Assembly (NCBI RefSeq): GCF_963675165.1
Contig: NC_087377.1
Span: 7,519,122 to 7,583,121 of the forward strand
DNA: 64,000 nt
Source of the DNA: Halichondria panicea
Taxonomy: Eukaryota > Porifera > Demospongiae > Suberitida > Halichondriidae
Direction: 5' to 3'
Below, one piece after another: positions 33,133-45,374 of the stretch. Each line of letters starts with the position of its first letter. The first letter of the stretch is position 1. The notes beneath the pieces were generated by a model, which worked only from the letters and a program-made list of their open reading frames with translations, made no database searches and had not been told where the DNA came from. A program made the position numbers and the translations under genes.

Positions 33133-36100
33133 TACACACATATCCATGGTACAACTATTACAATAATTATGTCATAGACATCATTCTGTGGGAAAAACAA
33201 CGCTCCATTAACCAAGAATTTAAAGTGTATACACTATAGCTTGTTGCATATGCCCTATAATCGTGTCAACACATTTAATTTTCATATCGTAAGTGTATAT
33301 ATATCGTGTTGCCTGCATGTAATTTGGAGGGTCTATATAGTGTATGGTTGCATGGTCCCATTCATGAAGTCGTGTATATAATTGCCAGAGTGTCCTGTAA
33401 TATACAATTTAGTGGTTTCCACATAATTATGACTGCTGCGTAATGTAATAATTAATGCATTTGCATAATTATACTGGGTGTGGTACTATAATTCTTTAAT
33501 CCTACAAAATTATTACTAGTGAATAATTATTAATAATGGCTACACATAAATTTACCTTTTCAGCCAATTCAAAAGATTTGATTATAATTATACTATATCA
33601 ACTCAACCGATGAGCATAACTATCCAGTTTCTATATATATATGGCTACCAACATTCAATACTCAAAATATTATATAACAATCATTAACGTTATCGTTAAC
33701 ATAAATGTTGAGTGATCACAAAAAGAATATTAGTTTTAGCAGAGGATAAAGGTGTAATTTGTTGTTAATAACAATTATGGAATGGCAGGAAAATGGCATA
33801 AATAAAAGAATATTGACATTGACACGTACATTCGTTGCATTGTGTTATCACACGTTTAGTCAAACACTTATTCTACTGATACTACTGCTGAGCTGAAGAC
33901 AACGGATGGAGCACCTCACCACCTGCATGCATGAATACAGCAAACAATGTATTATAATTCTGTACACTCCATACAGTCATGCAATGGCAAATTTAGCGCA
34001 CATGTTGTATAGTTAGAGACATTAGTACTGATTGACTTCAAGTGCTAACCTCGGTTGTTGACATGAATAAATAGATGTATAAAACCAGTTACACCATAAA
34101 TAAAGAAGCTACATTTAATAGAGACCGGTAAAGGATCACTTCTGCTGCAAATGTGTAGCTCTACCTCGAATAAAGGTCGCGTGTAGAGCAAGTTCTACTA
34201 AGCTTCTTAGCTTTTGCTTGCTTTTATACGACAACGAGGCTTTAACATCGAAATCTGCCACCATTTAAACTAAGGACTTGTTGTGTGGAGGCTATCCATG
34301 CTGTAAACGCAGTGTATGGCAGCCAGGTGACAAGCTCAGCTGTTATAAACAAACCAACGAACTACTATACCCGCTGGCCGCGGCACGGCTTCGGGTAATA
34401 TTTATACATGTATACCGTATAGCGCGTTGTTTTCAAGGGTCCTCTACAAACATTGTTAACAGCGGACGCATGCAACGTGCATTGACATAACGTATAGAGC
34501 GAAATTTAGGTAATTCCATAAAGGTTAAGTGCCATGAAAATTTCGCACCATACGATATAGGTAGAATACAGAATACAAGCTAGTACAGTATTAGAGTACA
34601 GAATCCCATAAACATACTTACTAAACGAGCGTTTATACATGCAATGGCTCAATTCAATGGTGGAGCTCTTCTTGACCTACTGCTAGTATTAGTTATTGCT
34701 TGCATGGCACGGGTACAATAATTAGCCTTCGGGATAATTATACTTGCATTGCGTTTTACATTGCTTATTTTACCTGCATTACACCACCAACACGAGACCC
34801 CATGCAGACGATACTTGCAGTGCATTGTATCATCATAATTATAGACATGCGTGTAATATAAGTCATACAGTCCCTCCGTACTATTTTTTTTATTACACGG
34901 GTACGTAGTTGAGGCATAAGGGGTGATATAAAACACATACATGTATAGCATGAGAATCCTTGTGTTATTGAAATATGCAGGCAGCTTGCCCTCGGGGCCG
35001 GCCTGTGCCTGCATGTATATTTCATACAACACTCGTTTAATATCAGGCTTAGCTAGTAATTTCTAGGGGACAAAATATTCGTGGTTTTTGTGGTTGGAGC
35101 TCTGACCACGAATATTTACCCACGAATGAAGCGACCTTGCCTACCTTTACCTGCAGTGCAAGCAGTAACCATGAAAATATTATCCACGAAACGACAAAAA
35201 CTACGAATGTATTGCCCCCCCCCCCAAAAAATTACCGGCTATATGGTATATCAATGCACTTGGTTATTATTTTATTCTTGTGTAAGCTGTACGTTGTTCT
35301 TATGTAAACTGGAATGCTTGCATTGTGGTAGTATAGACACGTGTTTACCACACAACGAAAACAGAACTCTTACATATGTACAACTGAGCTACAATTCGTA
35401 CCACTTGGGAGAATTTTACACTGAAGGTTAAAGGGATTCACCCCTTAAATACATTGGTGCTAGGTGTAAATGGGGTAAGTAATGAGCTTTTTCTTTTCCA
35501 CTCTTTCTAACGAGTACCACACATGCACACCTTGTATTTCTTCTGCTTTTATTCTCTCAACCAAACCAAGCTCCCCTATCTCCGTCAAGCACTCGCACCA
35601 TCTCCTCCCAAGAGTGACTGCAATGGATGTTCATAAAATAATACTCAATCAGTTCGTGTTGTCGGAGATATTCATTTTCATTGTGCAATCATTGTGCAAT
35701 CTGTATATGTGTTTTGCCAATCAAAATTTCTTAAGACTCACAAGTAATGTTTTCAATATTTCACTTGTACACACAATCATAAACAAACTTTTAATTTATA
35801 TATGATGTCCACTATTGCGTGGAAGTATACTAACCACACACCTAGTGTCTTCTCTGTGTGCAGCTCTCCAGTGTTGGTGACAGGGCGTCGTGGTGGAAGG
35901 GCTGGAGAGGGGAGATGGTTGAGACTAGTTTCATGCACTACACATAATTATCGGTCACGTACATGCTATATAATAACAGATTGTCCTTTTAACAAAACAC
36001 AGTCTTAACAATGTGGAGGTCAAATCTCACCCCTTAAGGGAACATTTAAATGCGGTGGATACATGGACACCCAAAACAGTAATTGTCAAGTAATTGTAGC

Positions 36101-36270
36101 ACGAGAGATGACAAACTTGATAGCTTTAAGATTCATTTTCCGTTTAGTCAGCAGGTGGGATTCAGGGAATGAGTAATGTGATAAAGACGGTCTAACACTT
36201 CCAAAGAATAAGTAGGTAGGTATAGGAATTAGGTCAGAAGGTATCTTCAGAGTGGATAACAGTGACGTAC
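33133..36270. other. Gene-poor stretch
   Basis: Over 3 kb with no exon I can name. At 35067-35222 is a short inverted repeat (GGGGACAAAATATTCGTGG against CTACGAATGTATTGCCCCC). Near 34412-34560 are pieces of the CCGTATAGCG/CGAAATTT dispersed repeat. The antisense of 35475-35625 reads open as RRWCECLTEIGELGLVERIK, which may be an isolated exon, but the evidence is weak. Confidence 0.35.
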
Positions 36271-36412
36271 CTGGTGGGTCGTTCAGGTTGACTGGTTTCA
36301 GTTTGTTCTTGTCCACCACGACATAGACGACCTTGGTGGAGTCCATCACCTTCACAGCTACTGCTGGTTGGCTTGGTCTCTACCGGAATGTACTGCCCTT
36401 GTGTTTTGGCAA
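36271..36412 (-). pseudogene. ITIM-like tail exon remnant 2
   Basis: Acceptor CCTATAG and donor GTACGTC bound 142 nt. It reads QYIPVETKPTSSS, then after a 1-nt shift VKVMDSTKVVYVVVDKNKLK. It is homologous to the exon at 37.6-37.8 kb. VVYVVV fits the ITIM pattern VxYxxV. Probably a distal tail exon of receptor copy B, now frameshifted; the linkage is inferred. Confidence 0.5.
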
Positions 36413-36446
36413 CTATAGGACAAGGCATAACACATGTGCAAGTTAT

Positions 36447-37245
36447 TATGCCTCGGTGTGCATGCGCAAGCGAGGCCCGGTATACGGTAGTGTGTTTGTG
36501 TGTGTGTCTGTCTGTACTGTGTACGTGTGTGTGTGTGTAGACTGCTACAGCTGCACAAGGATCAATGAAGTGTAAGTAAGAGTTTCTATAGGCTTCCAGT
36601 CATGGATTTTAATTCGTGGATTTGCAAAAGTTAATAATGCTTCGTTCTTGAGTTATGCCTAGTTTTGCTTACTTGGAATGCCATTGCAGCCTTTTCAGAA
36701 GAGCACGTAGCCAAACTTGTTTACCGATTATTGCTACTCTACTTAGTAGTTTTGCTCTGCACTAGAACTCTAGCTATTGCTAGCTGCAAGATATTAAGAG
36801 TGAGAAGAGAGCTGCAAGGCTCTGCTGACTTGCTAGTTGGGCGTGGCTCGACCGTCCCCTGACGGGAGGTCGGGTTGCAAGCCTATCTGGGATTTGTTCT
36901 ATCAAATTGCAGCATTTTTCACGTGCTTGGTTACAGTTCAACAGAACAAATCCCAGATAAGCTTGCAACCCGACCTCCCGTCAGGCCACGGTCGAGCCAC
37001 GCCCAACTACTGACTTGCAGCCATTAATTTTAGACTTGAACTTTTGGCATCGATCATTTTTAACAACAATCATCGTCGATCATTACCCACTCGTCGAGTT
37101 TCTGGATTTTGCATGCAGTAAAATTAAAAATGTTCATCATGATAATTATAATCAATATTATGTGTATAAAAGCTAGCTTAGTAGCTTTATGTTATGTAGC
37201 TTTGGCACCTCCACCGAGGCATCAGCACCTGCGGTGCGATATCAG
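36447..37245. repeat. Dispersed repeat R, copy 1, with nested MITE
   Basis: Begins TATGCCTCGGTG, has a TG microsatellite (about 50 bp near 36490-36540), continues TTTGCTTACTTGGAATGCCA... and ends CACCTCCACCGAGGCATCAG. Other copies are at 55432-55905 and 58054-58795, with a related piece at 55280-55431. CACCGAGGC at one end is complementary to the GCCTCGGTG at the other, so R has short inverted ends. Confidence 0.8.
36834..37009. mobile_element. 176-bp MITE with 9-bp target duplication
   Basis: TIRs of about 65 bp beginning TAGTTGGGCGTGGCTCGACC. CTGACTTGC flanks both sides (36825-36833, 37010-37018). Inserted in repeat R copy 1; the other R copies lack it. Confidence 0.9.
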
Positions 37246-37615
37246 CAGAGCTCTCATGATGAAATGGAAAGTAGCCCAACTAGTTACGAAAACTACCAGC
37301 AAAGTTTTTGGTGCTACACTACATGTACACACACGAAGCCGTCAACTGTCTCCACTTGGGGAATTAACTGACACGTATATGTACATGCTGACACACTGTA
37401 CACGTGTAGAAACAAACTAAGCACTATCCCCAAAATTTACTCTCCCACATAAATACAATAGTCAGTGTATGTATACACAGTACACGTATATATACTATAC
37501 TTGACACCTTTGCCAAAATATCTACACGAAACACTATATTAACTGGTTATATACGTAGATCATCCAAGGGCTTCTACATGTATACTGTCCCAATTAAGTT
37601 TGCAAACTAGTATAC

Positions 37616-37763
37616 CTGGTGGTGGGACGACTGGTACGAGTTTGTCCTTGTCTACCTCAGAGTAGATGACCTTGGACGAGTCTTTCATGACCACCTTGTC
37701 AGAAGGTTTGTGTTCTACCAGCATGTACTGGTGCTGCGTGGGTGTTAGGGTTGGTGAGACAGG
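37616..37763 (-). pseudogene. ITIM-like tail exon remnant 1
   Basis: Reads QYMLVEHKPSDKVVMKDSSK then VIYSEVDKDKLVPVVPPP, ending at a GTATAC donor. VIYSEV matches the ITIM pattern (VxYxxV). It lies downstream on the same strand as receptor copy B, separated by the 38-42 kb insertion, so it is plausibly a distal tail exon of that gene. The upstream boundary is uncertain. Confidence 0.5.
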
Positions 37764-39140
37764 TAAACTCAAAGAGTTGTGTGTATAAACCTGGCACTGG
37801 TGCTGGTGGGGTGTTAATATCTAAAATCAATTAGCCAAAAATCAAATTCTTGCCGTTTTGATTATTTAATGGCCAGTGTAAAGGCTTCTGTTTATTGTAC
37901 ATGTACATACTTCCTGTCTACTATAATTACGCTGACACACAATGCTTTTAACATACAATTGTACATGAATCAACAGTACAGTACAGTATAGGATATTGTG
38001 ACACAGACTTAGTATTATCATAGATGTAGGAGAGAGGGATTGGAAACGGAAGTGGGCCTTGGAAAACATTCGCGCCTCGCTTTCTTGTCTTCTTTTCTTG
38101 CCTCAAAAGTAAGGAGAATATGCAGAGCTAGTGGTATTGGATACTTGTTTCACAGTAGATATAAAATCATCAGAGGATGCTTAGTTCCCTGAAATTGTGA
38201 ATGTATTTGTGACTGTCAGAGGCTTCTCTTTTGCTGCCAACTTAAATGAAAAAGAAAACCATCAAGAAGTCCACTAGTTTGAGGCAATAACCATGATCAT
38301 TCACATGACAAGATACATAATACACCATGTAAGTTATGTTTTCACTTTTGATGAATCAATTGTACGAAGTTTCTACTAGGCTGGTGAGCATACATTTCAA
38401 TTTCCAATTCGATCATTAAATAATAGTTAGACACTGTTTAGGAGGTGTCTAACTATGGAGTTTAAGGAAGTTAAACGGAGTTAATGGGGCGGAGCGTAGC
38501 CTCCACGCCACACACACCTCCTAGCAAACATTATCTCGTGCTGGGCCTTATCACTCCGGCGCAGGCCTCGTGGTGAGATTGGCTGAGCAATATAAAATTT
38601 GGACTGCTGTCTTCGCTGTTTCCCTCCCACCCATTTTCCCCTTTTTTTTTTCTTTTTTATTGTAGTTACTTCTAATTTTCTCCGGTATGTTCATACCGTG
38701 ATGGGGCACCGTAGGAGGGGGCTCGTAACCTAGCTACTCACCTAATTTATTCCCTCGTCCTGGGATTAATGATATTCATTGACCCAAAATTAACAGCAGG
38801 GAATTTGCAGCTAATCATATTCATAGACAGCCTCCTCCTACGCTGCTCCACCCCTCCAACTCCCCATAAGGCTGATGGGTAGTTGAGGGTATTATACCGC
38901 TGATTGACGCTTCGGAGCGTAGCCAACATTAACATTTAGATTTTTTTTTTTTAGCCTTTATGGCGAAACGAGTAGGTAAGGTAAGTACAAACGGGTAGAC
39001 AGATATAAATCGAAATCTAAGTAAGGTAAAGATATGAAGAACAAACTAGCATATAGTACTAGATACTAGTGCGCATGCGCAAACTCACTATTCATGTCCT
39101 CAAGGCCTTCCAGATGCCATGACTACTTAGTTAGTATAGT

Positions 39141-40762
39141 ATGGAAGAAGCTACGAACGTGTCTACTAACCTTCGAGAGTTCTTTAATACTGAAATTTAC
39201 AACTTCCTTGAAGAAACTCCACCCAAACTTAGGCCTACTTCCTCCACTACCAGCCCCTCCCACTCCATGGAAGCTGAAGTTGACAAGCTTGTTGTGCAAT
39301 GCAAGAGGGAGAATCTGGAACAAGAGCCCACTGCTAAGAGATTGAAGCTGCAAAAAAGAACTTTTGCCCCCAGAAAAACAAATGAAGAGATAGAGAAGGC
39401 TAAACTTGGTGCCATCCCGCAGAAAACTTTGCAGGTAAGGTTGCATGCATTGGTATATAGATATAATTATTATTATGCTTGAGATAATTATTATATGCTA
39501 TTCTTTTATGCTCAAGTTAGCCAATATTAATTATTCTCATAATTGTTATAAAGGTGCCTACATAATTCTCACAAAAAAAAATTGTGCCTAAAACTCTAAA
39601 TTATGCCAGCATAATCTACCAACTCCTATACTTGTAGGACACTGCATATTGCGTACGAGTGTGGAATGAGTGGTGCCAACATCGACTGAATGAGTGCAAC
39701 GAGCAAATACCACCACTTTCTGAGCTACAACCCATGGAGCTAGCTTCCTACATGCGTTGTTTTGTGTTCGAAATAAGGAAAAAAAACGGAAAAGAATTTC
39801 CTCCTAATACGCTATACCACCTTGTTTGTGGAATTCAGAGGCACATGAGATTTTGTGTAAAATCTAGCATTGACATCTTCAACGACGAAGTTTTTTTCCG
39901 ACTTTAGAGCGTGTCTGGATGCTGAAATGAAGAGGCTACAGCAAGAGGGACTCGGATTTGCATCAAGAAAGGCCGAACCACTAACTGAAGAGGAAGAAGA
40001 GTTGCTTTGGACGAAAGGTCTTCTAGGAAAACACTCGCCACAAACGTTACTCGACACCATCATTTTCATGAATGGTGTGTACTTTGCACTCAGAAGTGGA
40101 AAGGAGCATAGGCAACTACGGGCAAACCCATATGCCAGATTGCTATACACGAGAGGCCTGGACAGCGGTCTCTCTTAGAATACAGAGAAGACGTCTCAAA
40201 AAATCATTCTGGTGGTCTTAAGGGACGAAAAACAAAGCCGAAAATTGTTCAGCACCATGCGAACACTGCCTCCCCAGAGAGATGTTTTGTTGCACTTTTT
40301 AAGCTCTACGAAAGTCTCTGTCCACCAGATCGACCTAACAATGCTTTATACTTGAAACCGCTGTTACATCCTACGTCTTCATGCTGGTTCTCCATTCAGC
40401 CTCTTGGCCACAATAAACTGGAGGGTACAGTTTCTTGGCTTTGTACAGAAGCAGGAATCCCAGGTTTTCGGACCAACCATTCACTTCGTGCCACAGCAGC
40501 AACCAGGTTGTACAATGCTGGAGTGGAAGAGCAACAAGTGATGGAAATAACAGGACATCGCAGCACAGAGGGTGTACGCAATTACAAACGCACATCTAGC
40601 GCCCAAAAGCAGCATCTATCTGACATTCTTAACTGCCACGAAACATCCAACGCTCCAACTAACATTACATCTCAGTCTCTCAACATGTCCTATTCTGCAG
40701 TTCAAGTTCCTACATTTAACTTTCAATCTTGCACAGTTAACTTTTACAACACTCCCAAGTAG
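39141..40762 (+). pseudogene. Crypton/KIAA1958-type tyrosine recombinase, two exons, two frameshifts
   Basis: Exon 1 is 39141-39433 (ATG, Lys/Glu-rich N-terminal part, donor GTAAGG). Exon 2 starts at 39639 after CTTGTAG with DTAYCVRVWNEWCQHRLNEC, the core-binding region. The catalytic domain follows: RSGKEHRQLR (first Arg), LEYREDVSKN, GGLKGRK, RCFVALFKLYESLCP, then HSLRATAATRLYNAG (HxxR), ITGHRS and a Tyr in VRNYKR. So the R-HxxR-(G)H-Y set is complete. This is the DUF3504 family shared with KIAA1958, ZMYM2-4, QRICH1 and Cryptons. Two breaks: one extra T in T7 (39891-39897) and one C missing in a C3 run (40127-40129). Both are at homopolymers, so sequencing error is possible. Stop at 40760-40762. 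Confidence 0.82.
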
Positions 40763-42000
40763 ATTATACCAACTTCCAGCAAGTAGAAACTATTATTTTA
40801 GCTAGCTTTATTATAATAATGTATGCTTATTAATAATAATTTATTATCTCATGTGAAATCTTGTAATTTATGTAAAACTTGTAGGTATACTAAGTAAGTT
40901 GGCAGGTATACTAAGTCCCATAGTATACCTGCTCTGAGGCACTTTTCCCATGTACTTCCCATGTAGATCTTATCTACTAGTGTCTAAGTATAATTACATA
41001 CACTTGCATGGAGACAGCAAAACACTCCACAGCACTGCCAGTTGCTTTTTAAGTGTAAAACGAGTGGGATCAAACCGAACAACATTAACAAAAACTTACA
41101 TGATAAAAATGATTATTATAGCTATAAGTTTAGCACTCTAATCAGACAGTCTTAGATGGAGAGAAGCTGGTGAGGTATACAAGGGTGTATATATAGCCGG
41201 AACAGCCGATAACATTTACGAGGGTGGTGACGTGTAGGGGTGTAGAGAGGAGGGGTATTCTTTTGTCTTCTTTTCTTCAGCGTACTCAGTAAGTTTCGGC
41301 TTGCGAGGTATTGCTATAAAATATAGATGAAACAGCATTTGTAGTAGATAAATAATTATCTCGGGCCCCTTCACCACAATCTACTACCGGGCCAATAACA
41401 ATTATGAGGTAAAAATAGGTGACTACACATTCATGCACACAAAAGTTATACATCCACCTAATCCAAAACTAATGCTCTTGGGGTGATCACCAATCATAAG
41501 GGAATGTATGCCTAAAATTTAAATTTCTGTAACGCTTAGCGTATTCCCAAAAAAGGGATCTTTAGTGGTGCTCTTTAATTCAACTTTTTTCTAGCACTAA
41601 ATTCTACCAGCTGATGTATGACTAATTTTCTTTGGCTTGGGGTGATACCACATGATTTACCAACAAGCATACTGAAGTATACGACCTAAACATTAATCAT
41701 TTCAGAGAAAAAGGGATAAATGTGTACAATACAAGATTAAACTTACCTAAATTCAATGAAGAAGATAGTTGCAACGGTAAATAGAGCTTGAACAGTGGTT
41801 ATTCACTATCTATATAAAGCACAGTTGCACTGGATACTGGAGAACTTGACAGAATACTAGTGACAACTCAGAAAATCCTAGATTTGCAATAATCTCAGTT
41901 ACCCGCGAAGTTCCTGGGGAATAGATTAGCCATCATTAGGCGAGGCGCGGATGTTTAATCGAGGTCATACGTGAGGTACATTGAAATCTACTTCCGTTTC
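40763..42000. other. 3' part of the 4-kb TIR element, non-coding
   Basis: No further frame recognised. A short repeat GGTATACTAAGT occurs twice near 40885-40915 and its inverse follows at 40920. Confidence 0.4.
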
Positions 42001-42304
42001 CAATCCCTCTCTCCTACATCTATGGTATTATGTACTTTCCCACTTACACATACATGTGTAAGTGAAAAGTACATAATAATAATAATAAATAAACAATGTC
42101 ATTGTATTCAAGCACAGAGGTTTCTGACATGTATGTATAGCTTCCTTCACTGGAATCACTGGACAACTACCAGACTTGCTGATACGTGTGACCATACCCA
42201 CAAAAAGGAGATTACAAAACAGCTGTTAATTTACGTATCACACATGAAAATATCACAGACAGCATTACTTGGTCTACACACTACGTATGTATTATAGCCC
42301 TCAC

Positions 42305-42664
42305 TTGTGCAGCAATCTTTACCTCTTGTCCACCGTCACCTCCATCCTCTGTAGGCTCGTCTTTTGCTTGTGAAGTGCTAGTGGTCTCCTCTGTAAGCAT
42401 CGCATCGTTGTCCAAACCATTATCTCCTTTTATCATCGGAGGGGGAAGGGGTGGAGGGTTCTCACTAGTGGTGAATGTACGTTTACCTGCCTTAGCTAAT
42501 TGTACAGTTTCATACTCAGGACTTTGCATGTTTTGTTTACATACAACATCATAACCTGCTGGAGGTGTATCGGCCGTGTCAGCTGTGTTGTATTCTAGAG
42601 ACATGTGCTCATGGCGGGCGACATCGTAGAATGCTACTTGAGATGTGATTGAGGCACACACGTC
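42305..42664 (-). pseudogene. Copy B tail exon, open frame
   Basis: 120 codons, phase 0, acceptor CTACAG and donor GTGAGG as in copy A. Reads DVCASITSQVAFYDVARHEH, AGYDVVCK, SPEYETVQ, NPPPLPPPMIKG. The same three Tyr motifs are kept. Only its context marks it as part of a dead gene. Confidence 0.7.
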
Positions 42665-43242
42665 CTGTAGACAATACACAGTAGTAACATCTTTATTATA
42701 CTCATTGACCCCCAACATGGAAAACCATATACAGTGTAGATAGAAAAAAATGGTATTAATCAGTACAATGTTTTGCGAGTGAGTGAAATGAGTGTGCATG
42801 AAGCAACGGAGCTCTCTATACGAAACGTGTACTGGTGCTGCGTGGGAGTGGGTGGGTTGTTTAATAATAATATTATTATTGTTTTTATTTCATTTAATGG
42901 CCAGTGAATTTACGACAGTTGCATGTATGCAACTGTCTTATTTTTAGCTACATGTACTTCCTGTCTACTATACATGTAATTACGCTGACACACAATGCCT
43001 AAATTTAACGTATGTGTCACAATTAACATTGTGACACAGACTAGTATAATATGTATAATTGTCAGTACGGTTTCCGACATGTATGTATAGCTTCCTTCAA
43101 TGGAATCACTGTACAACAGCCAGCTAGACACTTGCTGATCAGGCCACATATTAATTTCTACTAGTATAGAGAGAGCTCTAGCTGTTGCTTCATGCACGTA
43201 CAATGCTACTAGTATGATTGTATTATTACATGTATATGCAGG

Positions 43243-43367
43243 TCATAACCTGGTGGAGGTGTATCGTCCGTGTCAGCTGTGTTGATTTCTGGAGACATGT
43301 TCTCAGGGCGGGCGATATCATAGAGTGCTATAGCTTCTTCTCGAGATGTTATTGAGACAACCACGTT
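43243..43367 (-). pseudogene. Copy B partial tail exon
   Basis: Begins NVVVSITSREEAIALYDIAR and reaches PPPGYD, then matches stop; the second half (YETV, polyproline) is missing. It corresponds to exon 11 of copy A, so the tail exon duplication predates the A/B split. Confidence 0.65.
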
Positions 43368-44067
43368 CTGTAGACAAAACAGATTGGAAACATAATTACA
43401 TTACATACTCATTAATACCTCAAGCAAAGCCCCCAAGGATTCTATTACATGTATAGTTGGAATAACAACCTTTGAGAACATGCAACAGATTTTTAGGTTT
43501 GAAAACACACATAATAAGTTACTATAATTAATATATATGTACCATAAAAAGGCTTGACTTTAAATCCTATTGTACATGCACTGTACCTGTACACACGTAC
43601 ATGTCGAATTATACATGAATAGCTGTCATTAGGGGGATATGGAAACATGATCCAGGATGTGCTGAAACCATAACTATAAAGAGTGTACCTACATGTAGGA
43701 ACACAAATATGCTTCCTAATAGGGTAAACAAGGAAGTACTTGTACGTGTGTACTTGTACAGAATAATACACTGGGAAAGTTATTCTTACGTATGGGGTTA
43801 TCAAAACACGTACACATTGTCGGTGCAATATCAGCAGTGCAATATCAGCACAAAAACAAGAGAGTTTATTGCAACACAAAGTGTAATACACACCAAATGA
43901 ATCCACCTTCAGAGTTACTGTGCACAAATTAAGAGAATTATTATAACGTTATGAAATTGTAAACAGAAGATTTTTGCTAAACGGATATTGTTGTGAAAAC
44001 AGCCCTAATCACTTCAGTTTAATCTGACCGTGGACCCACATCAGTAATGTATACTACATGTACAGGT

Positions 44068-45142
44068 AGTGGAACCTCCGAATAACGTTAAGATGGGCGT
44101 GGCCTGTCCATATAGGCTATTGTCAGCCTTCCCTCCGTTCAGACGATTGTCATCCACACTGTTGCAGGCTGGTGAGTCTTTAGCAGGCTAAGGGAGAATG
44201 CTATCGCACGGCCAGAAACCTTCACAATCGCACTTCTATCTACTTTCTTCAATCCACTTCCGTTCATTGTGACGTCATTGTTTTACTGAGCATTATACGA
44301 TGATGGATTATGTGGCGCATGCGCAAACAGTTGGTACCAGGCCCATTTTTTCAGCCTAGAATCAAGGCTACATTCAGTCATGTCACGACAGTCTATTTAC
44401 ATTTGACACCTTAGTGAAAGTACATGTAGACTCTATCAGAAAGAAATAGCTGCTGTAACCAAATGTACGGCTCTGTCTCTAGCTAGCTAGCTATATAGCT
44501 CTGTGTATGGTGTTCTTTGTCTGTATATGTTATTTAGAATATTTTTCGTTCAGTTTAATGGGTAACATTATGGGCAAATTATCCAATAACTTTGTGCAGT
44601 AGGCCTCCTTTTTGAGGCCTTGTGAAGGAGGCTAGACTGAACGGTGAACTGCAGCAGACTGAATCTAAAGTATACACACATGACAAGAGTAGAATACACT
44701 TAGGTAAGTATCTAATAGTCGCAGCAGTTTTCTTGCTAAGAAATGTGACTTAAATAAGCTGAGGAGCATCATGCATGATCAACAATTTCATCTTGTTTCA
44801 GGTCCACACTGCAACTGCAGACCTGTCTACGGTTCTCTTTCAAGCAGCAACACACAACTGGGCTACAAATTACTTGATATGGCATGATATCCTTAAAGGA
44901 ACTCAGACGGATGTGGAGCAGCAGGTATAGGGGATGCCATTCTTGTAAATCTATATAGAACTAAAACCACACCCTTCGTCCGTTATAGGAGGCACTAAAT
45001 GTATCTTTTGTGCAAGTCGACTTGTCCGTTGTCCAGAGTTTAGAGGTGTCCGTTATTTGGGGTTGTATGTACACTAGTTAGCAGTTGGTACAAGGCATGC
45101 TGTCCGCTATAATTAGAGAGTCCGTTATAAGAGGTTCCACCG
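44068..45142. mobile_element. Candidate element with GTGGAACCTC ends in copy B intron
   Basis: Left AGTGGAACCTCCGAATAACG and right CCGTTATAAGAGGTTCCACC are inverted relatives, typical of short DNA transposon ends. Similar ends occur near 56711 and 56940. The interior at 44089-44370 is shared with 51670-51990. The boundary and the GTAC duplication are uncertain. Confidence 0.45.
44089..44370. repeat. Dispersed repeat with CRE and NRF1 sites, copy 1
   Basis: Shares about 280-320 bp with 51670-51990, from GGCGTGGCCTGTCCATATAG to TACCAGGCCCA. Both copies keep TGACGTCA (44270 and 51864) and GCGCATGCGC (44315 and 51931) about 35-60 bp apart. Confidence 0.75.
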
Positions 45143-45268
45143 TACATAATTATTTGTACGGCCTAATTGGATTGCTTGTTAGCATGAATGAGTTTACATG
45201 ATGTATAGCACACATGACCATCACATTCCCACATATGCTACGAGTATACCTTTCAATAATGATCGTAC

Positions 45269-45374
45269 CTGGACACCTTGTTGCCTTGCTTCCATTTATT
45301 CACCAGACACAAAACAATAAGAATGACGAGTACCATCACAGTGATGGCCACAACCAAAGCACCAACAATAATAC
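45269..45374 (-). pseudogene. Copy B transmembrane exon
   Basis: 106 nt, open: IIVGALVVAITVMVLVILIV then LCLVNKWKQGNKV. Two codons shorter than copies A and C but in compatible phase. Confidence 0.75.

Larger units (their letters stand above)
38019..42024. mobile_element. 4-kb TIR element carrying a tyrosine recombinase gene
   Basis: Perfect 35-bp TIRs begin CATAGATGTAGGAGAGAGGG and continue ATTGGAAACGGAAGT. The 7-bp duplication GTATTAT lies at 38012-38018 and 42025-42031. Without the insert the flanks join as CACAGACTTAGTATTATGTACTTTCCC, which matches the paralogous unoccupied site near 905-940. The whole 4006 bp therefore sits as a single insert. The interior contains a hairpin (GTTAGACAC...GTGTCTAAC, 38425-38457) and the recombinase gene. 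No DDE transposase frame was seen. Confidence 0.88.

Noticed and set aside
36086-36355. 89-codon minus-strand frame as an independent gene
   Set aside because: Only the part matching the exon at 37.6 kb is meaningful; the rest is read-through past a GTACGTC donor.
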